From Clostridia bacterium (GTDB taxonomy: Bacteria > Bacillota > Clostridia > Acetivibrionales > STF1-152): a stretch of 43,144 nt of DNA. The notes under the pieces were generated by a model. It saw only the letters and a program-made list of their open reading frames with translations. It did no database searches and had not been told where the DNA came from. The stretch's first letter is position 1. Each line of letters begins with the position of its first letter. Location of the stretch: contig JANQLN010000129.1 in the NCBI GenBank assembly GCA_028280575.1, positions 1 to 43,144 of the forward strand, read 5' to 3'. The position numbers were made by a program, and so were the translations under genes. This document shows positions 34,504-43,038 of the stretch, piece after piece.

Positions 34504-35166
34504 GTGGTCGGAAACATAATTGAAAACAATGTGGTGACCATTGCAGGCCGGGTTGCATCAAAACTCAAGTTTAGCCATGAGGTTTATGGAGAAGGCTTTT
34601 ACAGTTTTTTTCTGGAAGTCCCCAGGTTGAGTAAAAGTATGGATAAAGTACCCGTTATGGTATCGGAAAGACTTGTGGATAAAGAGCAGTTAGGGATTGG
34701 AACCCCTCTTGATCTGGAAGGTCAATTCAGATCTTACAATAACTATGGGGAAGACGGCAATAAGCTGGTGTTAACCGTATTTGCCAGAGAGATAAACTTT
34801 ATAGATGATTATAATGATATAAAAAATCCAAATCAAATATATTTAAACGGCTATATTTGCAAGAAGCCTGTTTACAGGACCACGCCTTTTGGAAGAGAAA
34901 TTACCGATGTTTTATTGGCGGTAAACAGACCCTATAACAAATCCGATTACATTCCTTGCATATCATGGGGAAGAAATGCAAGGTTTGCACAGTCTTTTTG
35001 TATTGGTGATAATCTAAAGGTATGGGGAAGGATACAAAGCAGGGAATATCAGAAAAAGTTTAGTAACGGCAATATTGAAACCAGGATAGCGTATGAGGTT
35101 TCAATATCTAAAATGGAGATTAACGGAGAAAATAATGTGAATGAAATGGAAGAGAATGATGAGTAA
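34504..35166 (+). CDS. Single-stranded DNA-binding protein-like, tandem OB folds
   Basis: This 220-residue protein has two OB-fold units: about 8-100 (VVTIAGRVASKLKFSHE, then LDLEGQFRSYNN) and about 108-205 (NQIYLNGYICKKPVYRTT, DVLLAVNRPYNKSDYIPCISWG, LKVWGRIQSREYQKK). The second half closely follows the SSB pattern. The C-terminus is acidic (EMEENDE) but lacks the canonical DDDIPF tip. Likely binds single-stranded DNA. It may be a specialised SSB rather than the replicative one. The GTG follows AGGAG and a G run. Preceded by a palindrome-controlled promoter; followed by a strong terminator. Confidence 0.8.
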   Translation: MVGNIIENNVVTIAGRVASKLKFSHEVYGEGFYSFFLEVPRLSKSMDKVPVMVSERLVDKEQLGIGTPLDLEGQFRSYNNYGEDGNKLVLTVFAREINFIDDYNDIKNPNQIYLNGYICKKPVYRTTPFGREITDVLLAVNRPYNKSDYIPCISWGRNARFAQSFCIGDNLKVWGRIQSREYQKKFSNGNIETRIAYEVSISKMEINGENNVNEMEENDE

Positions 35167-35169
35167 ATA

Positions 35170-35209
35170 AAAAAAACACCTTTGATTATGTGATTAAAGG
35201 TGTTTTTTT
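35170..35209. terminator. Bidirectional rho-independent terminator
   Basis: AAAAAAACACCTTT (35170-35183) and AAAGGTGTTTTTTT (35196-35209) form a perfect 14-bp stem with a 12-base loop and T runs on both strands. It serves the convergent SSB-like and NDH-2 genes. Confidence 0.85.
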
Positions 35210-35224
35210 ATTTGCATGTAAAAA

Positions 35225-36997
35225 TTACCGGAACAGGAATAGTTTTATTCTCTTGTTTTTAACAAAATAATTCCACTGCCTTTTCAGATAGGGAATAAGA
35301 TAATAGTCAAGGCCAAATGCTTTGCCGGAGCCGCCCAGTGTTACCAATGCGGCAGGTATATACCAGTAATTATAATCATAAAGTCCCGTAGACAATAAAA
35401 AATTAATATTCATAGCAATTGAAACTATCCCTGCAATAAATGTAAATGTACCGCTTAAGAAAGCCAATCCGAGTCCAACCTCGGCCAGAATTATCAAAAC
35501 TTGAAAAAACAGTGCGTTTGGAATAATGATAGTATCGGCAATCCATGCATACCATTGCGGAGTGGTGTCCGTTATTATTCTGAACACCTTTTCTCCTGTT
35601 TCAGTTGCCGAAGCGCTTGAGTTTGCATCAGCCGGCAGTCCTGCCAGCATAGCTTTTTCAAACCAGCCCTCCCTGATTTTGCTTATACCTTCCGTAAGCC
35701 AGGAATAACCAAGCCATAAACGGATTGGTACAAGCCAGAATGTAGGAGAAAGGACTGAAATATGGTCTTCTATAATGGTTTTTGGCTGTTTTTTATAAAG
35801 GAATTCATGCTTAATATACTTTATAACAAGCTCAAAACCACCAATACCAAAAAGATAATGAATGTTAACCATATACTTTAAGATTATTGAAAAAATAACC
35901 GGGAGCTGCTTTCCCATTATTTCTGAAACAGCAAAATAGCTTCCTATTGATACCATTACTCCATGCAGATTCGGTTTGAGTACTTCCTTTTCTTTGCCCC
36001 TTATATCTGCAAGAATATTTCTTGCCGCTGTTTCTCCTGTTTGAAGGGCTGTTTCTACAAGGGCAGGCAATACATCGTCATTTGAAATAAATGCGGCAAT
36101 ATCTCCTGCCGCAAAAACATTTTCGTGTTGTGTAGAGGAATAACCGTCAACCTTAAGCCTGCAGGATTTTCCTTTACTTATGTCAATTTCATCCGTTATG
36201 CAAGAAGCCCTGACGCCGGCTGTCCATATTAAGGTTCTGGTCTTTATGCCGGCCTTGTTTTTTATTTCCAGATGATCGGGGAAAACTCTGGAAATAGGAG
36301 AATCCAGTAATATTTCAATTCCTTTTTTTTGCATGTATTTAGTGGACCTGGCAATATTTTTATCCTTTAAATTGCTGAGGATATTGGGCAAAGCTTCTAT
36401 GAGAACAAGCCTTACGTCGCTTCTTGGGATACCGTATTCCCTACATAGAGCCTTTACCCAAATTGTAAGCTCTCCGACTATCTCAACTCCTGTATATCCT
36501 CCGCCGCCAACTACAAAAGTAAGAAGTTCTTTTCTCTTTTCCGCATCTTTTTCTGAAGAAGCCAGGAAAAAGCACTCTTTTATATGCTCTCTTATCCTTA
36601 TGGCATCATCATATGACCAGAGAGTTAAGGAGTGCTCCTTCATTCCCTCAATATCATAAAAATTTGGTTCACTGCCTGCTGCTATGATAAGATAGTCATA
36701 TTCATACTGTGTTTTTTCTGAAATGAGCTTGTTGCTGTTAAAATCAATGTTAATAATTTCGTCCTTAATAATTTCAACATCCGTATACTTGAAAATATCT
36801 TTAAGGGGAACTATAATTCCGCCCTCCGGTATCCTGTTACCTGCTACTTCATGAAGTTCTGTCAAAAGTGTGTGATAGGAGTTCTTATCAATTACCACAA
36901 TATCAATATCTTCATTCTTCTTCTTTTTTTTATAAAGAGTCAATGCAGCTTTTACACCTGCATAACCGCCTCCCAGGATAACGACTTTCTTTGACAT
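35225..36997 (-). CDS. Type II NADH dehydrogenase fused to a DoxX-like membrane domain
   Basis: The protein has 590 residues. The NDH-2 part (about 1-405) has the FAD motif VVILGGGYAGVKAAL, the NADH motif FVVGGGGYTGVEIVGEL and AAGDIAAF. A C-terminal extension (about 430-570) has four hydrophobic helices of DoxX type (RLWLGYSWLTEGISKI, FFQVLIILAEVGLGLAFLSG). NDH-2 passes electrons from NADH to a quinone at the membrane without pumping ions. AAGGAGG lies about 7 nt before ATG 36997. It is divergent from apbE and isoprenoid genes, an arrangement like Listeria-type flavin-based extracellular electron transfer loci. Confidence 0.9.
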   Translation of the reverse strand: MSKKVVILGGGYAGVKAALTLYKKKKKNEDIDIVVIDKNSYHTLLTELHEVAGNRIPEGGIIVPLKDIFKYTDVEIIKDEIINIDFNSNKLISEKTQYEYDYLIIAAGSEPNFYDIEGMKEHSLTLWSYDDAIRIREHIKECFFLASSEKDAEKRKELLTFVVGGGGYTGVEIVGELTIWVKALCREYGIPRSDVRLVLIEALPNILSNLKDKNIARSTKYMQKKGIEILLDSPISRVFPDHLEIKNKAGIKTRTLIWTAGVRASCITDEIDISKGKSCRLKVDGYSSTQHENVFAAGDIAAFISNDDVLPALVETALQTGETAARNILADIRGKEKEVLKPNLHGVMVSIGSYFAVSEIMGKQLPVIFSIILKYMVNIHYLFGIGGFELVIKYIKHEFLYKKQPKTIIEDHISVLSPTFWLVPIRLWLGYSWLTEGISKIREGWFEKAMLAGLPADANSSASATETGEKVFRIITDTTPQWYAWIADTIIIPNALFFQVLIILAEVGLGLAFLSGTFTFIAGIVSIAMNINFLLSTGLYDYNYWYIPAALVTLGGSGKAFGLDYYLIPYLKRQWNYFVKNKRIKLFLFR

Positions 36998-37263
36998 ATC
37001 AATTCCTCCTTCTGAATAATAGTATGTGTAAAAACACTTTTTTAAAAACTTATTATACACCAGCTTTAAAGTAAGTTTTTATAATAAATAAGTTTGCCAT
37101 TCATAATATTTACCATAAAATTAGATTATCTAACAAAATTGAAGCCAATTTTGGTATTTATTTATAACAGGAATTCTCAATATAATTATATCCATTGTGT
37201 GCACAGGGTTTATGGGTTATAATGTTCATTATTGACTTTGAATTAAGCTAAGGTGAACTTGTT
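36998..37263. other. Divergent promoter region between NDH-2 and apbE
   Basis: On the plus strand TTGTGT (37195-37200), 17 bp and TATAAT (37218-37223) form the apbE promoter. On the minus strand TATAAT (37057-37052) with a poor -35 can serve NDH-2. The remainder is AT-rich without further motifs. Confidence 0.5.
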
Positions 37264-38322
37264 ATGGGTACAAAAAATTCAATTATTTACAGTATATTCG
37301 TTATTGTTTTAATATATACGTTAAGCGGCTGCAGCAATACGGACAGGTTAAACAGGGAGCAGCCTTTTGAAAGAAATGATTTTATTATGGGTACTATAGT
37401 ATCTCAAAGGATATACGGTAAAAATGCTGAAAAAGCTGCAGTTAAGGTAGTTGAAAGATTAAAGGAAATAGAGGAGTCAATGACTGTTAATGCTCCGGGC
37501 GGTGAAATTAATAAGCTCAATGAAAATTCAGGAAAAAGCAAGGTGATTTTAAGTAGTGATTCATACCATGTTTTGAAAACCGGGGTAAAATATTCCGTAT
37601 TAACTGACGGTGCATTTGATGTAACTATAGGACCCCTGGTAAAATTGTGGGGGATATACTCGGAACACCCACGGATTCCCGCCCAGGCTGAAATCGAACG
37701 GGTGAAGGAGCTCGTAGACTACAGGGACATAATATTTAATGAGGCTAATAGAGGAGTTATGCTTAAAAAGGCCGGTCAAATGGCAGACTTAGGTGGAATT
37801 GCGAAAGGGTTTGGCGGAGACGAAGCAATCAGGATTTACAGGGATTGGGGAATAAAATCGGCATATGTTAATCTGGGCGGCAATATTGTTGCATTGGGAA
37901 ACAAACCCGACGGTTCAAAATGGCGGGTAGGCATTCAGGACCCAAGGGGGCTCCAGGGAGCTTATATAGCAATTATACCTGTTGCAGATAAAACAGTGGT
38001 TACATCCGGTGATTATGAAAGGTATTTTGAAGAGGGCGGTGTCAGATATCACCATATTTTGGACCCAAGGTCGGGATACCCTGCCAGAACAAAGCTTATC
38101 AGTTCAACGATAATTGCCGACAAGTCAATTGACGCAGATGCTCTGTCAACCTCCGTATTTGTAATGGGGCTTGACAAGGGGATGGAATTTGTCGAAGGTA
38201 TTAAGGGAGTGGAAGCATTATTTGTTGATGAGAACAGAAAAATTTATGTAACGGACGGATTGAGAAAAAAAGTAGTTTTTAAAGGTGATGAATCAGGGTA
38301 TGAATATATTGAAAAAAGGTGA
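37264..38322 (+). CDS. apbE: FAD:protein FMN transferase (ApbE), lipoprotein
   Basis: The protein has 352 residues. A lipoprotein signal ends LSGC (Cys23). The ApbE domain (about 40-340) has FIMGTIVSQRIYG, DGAFDVTIGPLVKLWG, ADLGGIAKGFGGDEAI, GGNIVALGNKPDGSKWRVGIQDP and HHILDPRSGYPA, plus the late DADALSTSVFVMG metal and flavin region. The enzyme moves FMN from FAD to Ser/Thr of exported redox proteins. In EET systems it flavinylates a surface lipoprotein. No flavin-accepting FMN-binding protein is encoded in the window. It heads a four-gene operon. Confidence 0.95.
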   Translation: MGTKNSIIYSIFVIVLIYTLSGCSNTDRLNREQPFERNDFIMGTIVSQRIYGKNAEKAAVKVVERLKEIEESMTVNAPGGEINKLNENSGKSKVILSSDSYHVLKTGVKYSVLTDGAFDVTIGPLVKLWGIYSEHPRIPAQAEIERVKELVDYRDIIFNEANRGVMLKKAGQMADLGGIAKGFGGDEAIRIYRDWGIKSAYVNLGGNIVALGNKPDGSKWRVGIQDPRGLQGAYIAIIPVADKTVVTSGDYERYFEEGGVRYHHILDPRSGYPARTKLISSTIIADKSIDADALSTSVFVMGLDKGMEFVEGIKGVEALFVDENRKIYVTDGLRKKVVFKGDESGYEYIEKR

Positions 38323-38683
38323 TATTTTTCTTGTTATAATAGTAATAGCGGCCGCATTAACGGCACTGGCTTTTTATAATTGGAGCCGTGATAAACACAA
38401 AGAAGGCTCTTCTGCCATTGTAAAACAGGGTGATGTAATTGTCCACAGGATCAACCTGAATGAAATAAAAGAGCCATATACTTTTGAAATAGAGGGAGAT
38501 TACAGGCTTGTAGTAGAAGTAAGCAATGGAAGCATAAGGGTATTGGAAGCGGATTGCCCCGACCGGCTGTGTGTAAAATCAGGATGGTTAAGGTATAAGG
38601 GAGATATTGCAGTATGCCTGCCCAATAAAACAATGATAAAGCTTGAGGGGGTAAATGACTCCGTTGATGGAATTTCGTATTAA
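38300..38683 (+). CDS. NusG domain II membrane protein (EetA-like)
   Basis: The protein has 127 residues. One N-terminal transmembrane helix (about 8-25) precedes an extracytoplasmic NusG-II fold. The fold has three conserved cysteines in LEADCPDRLCVKSGWLRYKGDIAVCLPNKTMI. It overlaps apbE by 23 bases and the next gene by 29, so translation is coupled. ATG 38300 is chosen to begin just before the helix; GTG 38285 and ATG 38288 are possible. Found next to Gx transporters and ApbE in Firmicutes; EetA of Listeria is my recollection of the family, not checked. Confidence 0.85.
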   Translation: MNILKKGDIFLVIIVIAAALTALAFYNWSRDKHKEGSSAIVKQGDVIVHRINLNEIKEPYTFEIEGDYRLVVEVSNGSIRVLEADCPDRLCVKSGWLRYKGDIAVCLPNKTMIKLEGVNDSVDGISY

Positions 38684-39194
38684 GGGATTAAAAAGGTTGG
38701 TTTTATTGTCTATACTTTTAGCCCAGGCACTTGTATTATCCATAATAGAATCATGGATACCGGTTCCGGTACCCGTGCCTGGGGTTAAACTGGGGCTTGC
38801 AAACATTATAATATTAATTACAATTATTTTTTTAGGCTTTAAGGATGCAGTATTTGTTGTTGTATTGAGAACTGTTTTGACTTCTATTTATGCAGGAGGA
38901 CCCGTATTGTTCATGTTTAGCGCAGCAGGCGGGTTATTGAGCACGACTGTAATGGCTGTTTTATATAACAGGGCCTCCAGGATTTTTGGGCTTATAGGTA
39001 TAAGCATTGCAGGGGCTTTGTTTCATAATGCGGGCCAGTTGCTGGTTGCCATGATTGTCATGGAAGATACTGCTGTTTTTTACTTTATGCCTGTACTGGC
39101 TGTTTCTGCTGTGATTATGGGTTCATTTACGGGACTGATAGTATCATATTTATCGCAAAAACTTGAAAGAATAAGTATCATAAGGAAGGATTGA
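38655..39194 (+). CDS. Gx transporter / heptaprenyl diphosphate synthase component I-like (EetB-like)
   Basis: This 179-residue membrane protein has five or six helices. VPVPVPGVKLGLANIIILITI and FSAAGGLLSTTVMAVL are typical of the Gx family, which is related to ECF S-components. Old databases label it heptaprenyl diphosphate synthase component I, but it has no prenyltransferase motif. GAGGGGG lies close upstream. Overlap with the previous gene and a 6-base gap to the prenyl synthase show a tight operon. In EET loci this family is the EetB-like membrane component. Confidence 0.87.
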   Translation: MTPLMEFRIKGLKRLVLLSILLAQALVLSIIESWIPVPVPVPGVKLGLANIIILITIIFLGFKDAVFVVVLRTVLTSIYAGGPVLFMFSAAGGLLSTTVMAVLYNRASRIFGLIGISIAGALFHNAGQLLVAMIVMEDTAVFYFMPVLAVSAVIMGSFTGLIVSYLSQKLERISIIRKD

Positions 39195-39200
39195 AGTAAC

Positions 39201-40163
39201 TTGTGGAATAACTACCGGATGATACAAAAGGATTTGGATTATACTGAAGAATTGATAAAGGCAAATACCAAGTCAAGAAATAAAACCCTTTCTCAAATAG
39301 CAGATGAGCTGGTGTCGGCAGGAGGTAAGAGGATAAGACCTGCATTGGTGCATATTTGTTCAAGGTTCGGCCGTTATGAACGTGATAAAATTTCAGCCCT
39401 TGCCGGTGCTGTGGAGATTCTTCATACCGCTACTTTAGTGCATGATGATATTGTGGACAGGGCAGAAAAAAGAAGAGGCATTGCAACTGTTTCTGAAAAA
39501 TACGGTATAGATATGGCTGTATATGCAGGAGATTTTCTTTTTACAAAGGCAGTTTTGATGCTGTCACGGAAAATTTCACTTGACTATCTGGAAATTGTGG
39601 CAAACTGCATTAAAATAATATGTGAAGGGGAAGTGGACCAGTTCAATGCCAGGTTTAAATCAGAGATTACGGTATTTGACTATCTTAAAAGAACTGCAAG
39701 GAAAACAGCGTTTTTATTTGCCGCTTCCTGCAGCTTAGGTGCATATGCAGCCGGCTGTGATGATAAAACCATAAAAATACTTGCCAGGTTTGGAATGAGC
39801 TACGGTATGGCGTTTCAACTAAGGGATGATCTTATTGATTTTACGGAAGACGAACAAAAAACAGGCAAACCCGTATTGAATGACCTTGCTAGAGGTGTGA
39901 TTACGCTTCCTGTCATTTATGCAATAAAGCATAATAAAAAACTGGTTTCATCATTAAAAAAAATACAGGGATTGCCCGACCATTTGAAACTGGATGTATT
40001 GGCGGATATGGTGGGGAAAATAAAAGAAGAGGGTGGGCTAAAAGCCACACAGGAGCTGCTTGACAAGTATATAAAAAGGAGTATCCGGCTATTATCGGAG
40101 CTGCCGGACAATAATTACAGGCAAATGCTTGAAAACCTGGCATTACAGCTAGTGGTCTGTTAA
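39201..40163 (+). CDS. Polyprenyl (probably heptaprenyl) diphosphate synthase
   Basis: The protein has 320 residues and both aspartate-rich motifs of trans-prenyltransferases: LVHDDIVDRAEKRRG (first DDxxD) and FQLRDDLIDFTED (second). GGKRIRPALV near residue 42 is the pyrophosphate-binding signature. It chains isopentenyl units onto an allylic primer to make the quinone tail. The start is TTG 39201 with AAGGA about 11 nt upstream. In this context it probably supplies a demethylmenaquinone-type tail to the NDH-2 electron pathway (DmkB-like role, inferred). No menA partner is here. Confidence 0.92.
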   Translation: MWNNYRMIQKDLDYTEELIKANTKSRNKTLSQIADELVSAGGKRIRPALVHICSRFGRYERDKISALAGAVEILHTATLVHDDIVDRAEKRRGIATVSEKYGIDMAVYAGDFLFTKAVLMLSRKISLDYLEIVANCIKIICEGEVDQFNARFKSEITVFDYLKRTARKTAFLFAASCSLGAYAAGCDDKTIKILARFGMSYGMAFQLRDDLIDFTEDEQKTGKPVLNDLARGVITLPVIYAIKHNKKLVSSLKKIQGLPDHLKLDVLADMVGKIKEEGGLKATQELLDKYIKRSIRLLSELPDNNYRQMLENLALQLVVC

Positions 40164-40213
40164 GTTAATAATGACAATTCTTGCAGTATGGCCTTTGAAA
40201 TACACAAGGATTT

Positions 40214-41935
40214 CTAATCATATTGCACCATAGCCGGAAACAAGGTACATGACCAGCCATAATCTCTAATACTTTGAAGCCTGATTCTAAAATCATAAGG
40301 TTCGATTACAGGGCCTTTCCTATTTAACTTACTGGGGGAGACCTTATTAACAGAATCATAAAATTCATAGACAACTCCATCCTGCTGGTACCAGTGTGTA
40401 ATCGTATCTACCGTTTTATTTATAATGCTTTTTGAAAGAGCCGTATAACCATATTCCTTCAAACCGGCAGCAATCATATAATTATAGTTGATCCATACAG
40501 GTCCTCTCCACATATCCGTACCAAAGGTTTTGTCATCCAAAGAAATACTTGGTATGGGAAAAGGCGTATTGAATTCATTAACATTCTCTAAATGCTTTAC
40601 CAGGGCTTCTGCCCGGCGGGGGGTACATATTCCTGCAAACAGGGGTAGAAAAGATGATACTGCCTTTACCTTTTTAAATTCTCCTCCGGCTATTATTTTA
40701 TCATAATAGAATTGGTCTTCTTCATCCCATAAGCTGTGATTAACCGCATGTTTAATATCCTCAAACAATGCCGTCCAGTATTGCTTTTCACCGTCTAATT
40801 CCAGGATATCGGCTATTTGGGCCATACATCCGGCTTCCTTTGCCATAAAGCATGAAAAGTCGATGCATTCCATTTCCGCAACATCATCAAATCTTGGAGA
40901 ATTATCCATACCACACTCTGCACACCTGCACATATTATCATTTTCAATTTTCCATTCAAAAAGATTATTGCGGTTACTGTCACGATTTTTCATATTCCAT
41001 TGAAGATACTTTTTCAATTTTTCATAGGTTTCTTCCAATATATATTTTTCACCTGAATATAGATACAATTCATAGATTCCATAAGCTATTACCGGAGGCT
41101 GTGTTATATCCGAACAATTATAGGGAGTTGACATATGAGGAATAAAACCATTCTCTTTTTGTATTTCCAGTATTGCTTTGATGCTTTCATATGCAAGCTC
41201 CTTGGAAATATATTTATTACCTATGGCGTGAAAAACCGAATCCCATAGCCATACGGCCTTATGGGGCAGGCGGTCTGGAGTTGTACAAAGAGTTTTGAAC
41301 ATTCCTTCAGGTGTATATACCTGGGATTTCATTACCGAAAAGCATTTATACATTGTTCTCTCTACAGCTTTACTTATGTCATTTTTTTTAGGAAGCTTTT
41401 TGAAAAAGTTTATTTTTTTATTAACCAGTTCGTCAATGTCGGCCTTCAAGGCACTTTCAGCTTGCTTTGCCGCATGCTGTTTTGATTGTTTGCTATAGGA
41501 AAATGCAAATTGAATAACCCCGTTTGCGTGTTGTTTTGCAAAAGCAGTATATTCTCCATCCGCAGAAATTATTGTCATATTTTCCTTATACTCAGGTTGG
41601 ACGCATCCTTCAGCAAATATATAAGGGACGGCCGAATGGATGGTTGAACCTACAACCGTATCCTGTGAATAAAATGCCAGCCTGACCGCACTTTCTTTTC
41701 CGGAATGCTTTTCTTTCACCTTCAATATTATAATGTCTGAAGCTACAACCTCATAATTAATATCTTTAATATCCTTTAAACAAAATCTTAGCTGCCTTCT
41801 CGTCTTTGTATTAAAAATCACGCCGACGCCTTCAGGTGATAATGTTCCTGCCAGACTATTCCCATAAGTATTTTCTCCGTCCAGGCCTGAAAAAGCAAAT
41901 AAGCTTCCCGGACCCCATATATTTGGCAAATGCAT
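40214..41935 (-). CDS. Trehalase/GH63-like cytoplasmic glycoside hydrolase
   Basis: This 573-residue protein has no signal peptide. An N-terminal beta region (about 1-175) precedes an (alpha/alpha)6 barrel with HKAVWLWDSVFHAIG, GFIPHMSTPY, ECGMDNSPRFDD and DMWRGPVWINYNYMIAAG. These fit the MGH1/GH63-like clan that includes glucosylglycerate and mannosylglycerate hydrolases. The D in LWDSVFH and the D in GMDNSPR are likely active-site acids. A Cys cluster (CRCAECGMDN) just before is unusual and may bind metal. GGGG lies 8 nt before the ATG. Divergent from an AraC regulator that probably controls it. Confidence 0.85.
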   Translation of the reverse strand: MHLPNIWGPGSLFAFSGLDGENTYGNSLAGTLSPEGVGVIFNTKTRRQLRFCLKDIKDINYEVVASDIIILKVKEKHSGKESAVRLAFYSQDTVVGSTIHSAVPYIFAEGCVQPEYKENMTIISADGEYTAFAKQHANGVIQFAFSYSKQSKQHAAKQAESALKADIDELVNKKINFFKKLPKKNDISKAVERTMYKCFSVMKSQVYTPEGMFKTLCTTPDRLPHKAVWLWDSVFHAIGNKYISKELAYESIKAILEIQKENGFIPHMSTPYNCSDITQPPVIAYGIYELYLYSGEKYILEETYEKLKKYLQWNMKNRDSNRNNLFEWKIENDNMCRCAECGMDNSPRFDDVAEMECIDFSCFMAKEAGCMAQIADILELDGEKQYWTALFEDIKHAVNHSLWDEEDQFYYDKIIAGGEFKKVKAVSSFLPLFAGICTPRRAEALVKHLENVNEFNTPFPIPSISLDDKTFGTDMWRGPVWINYNYMIAAGLKEYGYTALSKSIINKTVDTITHWYQQDGVVYEFYDSVNKVSPSKLNRKGPVIEPYDFRIRLQSIRDYGWSCTLFPAMVQYD

Positions 41936-42063
41936 ACTAATACCCCGCTTTCACTTTTAAAAACAATTATTTTGGATAGCCTCATCATTATATAATATGG
42001 CAATTTTCTTTAATATAGATGATTATGCTTAAAATTTATACTATTTTGCTTTTCATTTTATTT

Positions 42064-42072
42064 TGATATAAT
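42064..42072 (+). promoter_or_regulatory. Extended -10 promoter of the AraC gene
   Basis: TGATATAAT is a consensus extended -10, 36 bases before ATG 42109. This makes the upstream ATG at 42073 an unlikely start. Confidence 0.5.
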
Positions 42073-42108
42073 ATGGGAAAAGATATGCAATGCAATGGGG
42101 GAGGGAGC

Positions 42109-42981
42109 ATGGGTAGGGAAAACATTTATAAGCATAATGAGAAAAATTTATCTTTTCGAATGACAATTCAAAAAGGGGTAAATTGTCTTGTTCATCCCCA
42201 CTGGCATGATCATATTGAATTAATAAAAATACTTAAAGGTAAAGCAGCAGTTAAAATTGGCCAAGAAAATTTTTATGGAGTACAGGATGATATTATATAT
42301 ATAAACAGCAGAAGCATACATTCTGTCTATTCCATTCCCGGCTGTGAAGCTTCAATAATGGGCATGGTATTTGATAAATTCTTTTTATCGAATGCGGTTG
42401 AAAGACCTGACACGCAATATATTTATAATTTATTCGTAACATCCAAAAATATTATGAATCATTTTAAAGCTTCCCATGTACTTTGGAAGGAATTAAATGA
42501 TTGTATGACAAAGGCTTACAGTGAGTTTACCAATCAGGACGTACTATATGAAATGCCTATCAAGGCTTGTGTTTATAGAATTGTTACCTCTTTAATAAGA
42601 TATTATAAAAATGAAATAATAGGTCATGAACAATTTATCAAGCTTGCCCATGACTTTATGATTTTAAAGCCCGTACTGGATTTTATCGACAGGCACTATG
42701 CGGAAAAAATTTACACAAAAGACCTTTGCAGGCAGGTTGCCATGAGCCCGTCTCATTTCACAAGGTATTTTAAGAAAGTAACTGGAAAAACACCGACAGA
42801 ATACATCAATGAAATTCGAATTAATGCATCTGTCCAGCTTTTGAAGGATTCCGGGAATTCGATAACTAAGATAGCCGAGATTACAGGCTTTTGCAATATC
42901 AACTATTTTGATAGGGTGTTCAAAAAAAAGCTGGGTTATACGCCTCGGGAATACAGAAGCAAAATACGGCCTAAAGAATAA
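42109..42981 (+). CDS. AraC-family transcriptional regulator
   Basis: The protein has 290 residues. A cupin-like sensory domain (about 10-150) has HPHWHDHIELIKILKGKAAVKIG, with the His pair that often binds the ligand region. Two helix-turn-helix motifs (about 185-285) have TKDLCRQVAMSPSHFTRYFKKVTGKTPTEYI and ITKIAEITGFCNINYFDRVFKKKLGYTPREYR. Likely an activator of the divergent GH63-like gene in response to its sugar. The ATG at 42109 lies directly behind a strong G-rich ribosome site. Confidence 0.92.
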   Translation: MGRENIYKHNEKNLSFRMTIQKGVNCLVHPHWHDHIELIKILKGKAAVKIGQENFYGVQDDIIYINSRSIHSVYSIPGCEASIMGMVFDKFFLSNAVERPDTQYIYNLFVTSKNIMNHFKASHVLWKELNDCMTKAYSEFTNQDVLYEMPIKACVYRIVTSLIRYYKNEIIGHEQFIKLAHDFMILKPVLDFIDRHYAEKIYTKDLCRQVAMSPSHFTRYFKKVTGKTPTEYINEIRINASVQLLKDSGNSITKIAEITGFCNINYFDRVFKKKLGYTPREYRSKIRPKE

Positions 42982-43038
42982 TAACAGGATATGATGTTAG
43001 GCATGAAAATGCGGGGGAACTTAAAAAAACGTGGTTTG

